From an uncultured Bacillaceae bacterium (lineage in GTDB: Bacteria; Bacillota; Bacilli; Bacillales; Caldibacillaceae): a DNA stretch of 5,570 nt. The stretch spans positions 1-5,570 of the forward strand of contig CALGAD010000036.1 of assembly GCA_937951955.1 (NCBI GenBank), given 5' to 3'. A program made the translations under genes and the position numbers. A model generated the notes under the pieces. That model was not told where the DNA came from, did not search any database, and saw nothing but the letters and a program-made list of their open reading frames with translations. This document shows positions 5,540-5,570 of this stretch, piece after piece (the stretch's first letter is position 1; each line of letters starts with the position of its first letter).

Positions 5540-5570
5540 TAGCTATCACCTCCACCAAACACTTCACCTT
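5539..5570 (-). CDS. C-terminal end of an upstream gene, probably major capsid protein (partial)
   Basis: The last nine codons of a minus-strand frame read GEVFGGGDS and end in TAA 5541-5539, which shares its final A with ATG 5539 (TAATG). Of the other two frames, one stops at once and the other runs on into the next gene out of frame. Modules of this type usually place the major capsid gene here, so that is the likely identity, but 31 bases cannot show it. The ribosome binding site of the next gene lies within these codons. Confidence 0.5.
   Translation of the reverse strand, partial: GEVFGGGDS
5545..5553 (-). promoter_or_regulatory. Ribosome binding site GGAGGTGAT of the YqbF-like gene
   Basis: GGAGGTGAT is a nearly full complement of the Bacillota 16S rRNA tail. 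It lies 5 nt before ATG 5539 and fixes that start. It sits inside the end of the upstream coding frame. Confidence 0.75.

Overview
The window is one block of the head-tail connector and tail morphogenesis genes of a siphophage or prophage. All genes lie on the minus strand, so transcription runs from the right edge (5570) toward position 1. Strong AGGAGG-type ribosome binding sites, moderate GC by eye, lysine-rich proteins and gene content resembling the SPP1/TP901-1/YqbF-YqbG type point to a Bacillota (Firmicutes) host. The species cannot be named from the sequence, and nothing shows whether this is an integrated prophage or a free phage, since no integrase, att site or host gene is present.

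In transcription order the layout is: the last codons of an upstream gene (probably the major capsid protein); a small lysine-tailed YqbF-like protein (5539-5297); a head-tail adaptor of the gp6/gp15 type (5284-4961); a probable head-closure protein (4964-4656); an HK97 gp10-like neck protein (4659-4282); a DUF5072-like probable tail terminator (4275-3865); the major tail protein (3850-3320); the tail assembly chaperone G (3292-2990) with its -1 frameshift extension T (to 2535); and a tape measure protein (2534 to beyond position 1, 844 codons visible).

The genes are packed with 4-nt ATGA overlaps, a TAATG junction, an abutting TAA-ATG junction and short gaps that mostly hold ribosome binding sites. 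No terminator, promoter, tRNA or repeat array separates them, so they look like one late polycistronic unit with its promoter upstream of the right edge. Functionally, the adaptor, head-closure and neck proteins form the connector below the portal. The terminator and major tail protein form the tail tube. G and GT hold the tape measure protein, which sets tail length, during tube polymerisation.

No undescribed system is visible; this is a standard morphogenesis module. The points most worth a second look are the programmed -1 frameshift signal (GGGTTTTTTA, two overlapping canonical heptamers) that yields a predicted 252-residue GT fusion, and the 11/18/22-residue proline ladder in the hydrophobic core of the tape measure protein.
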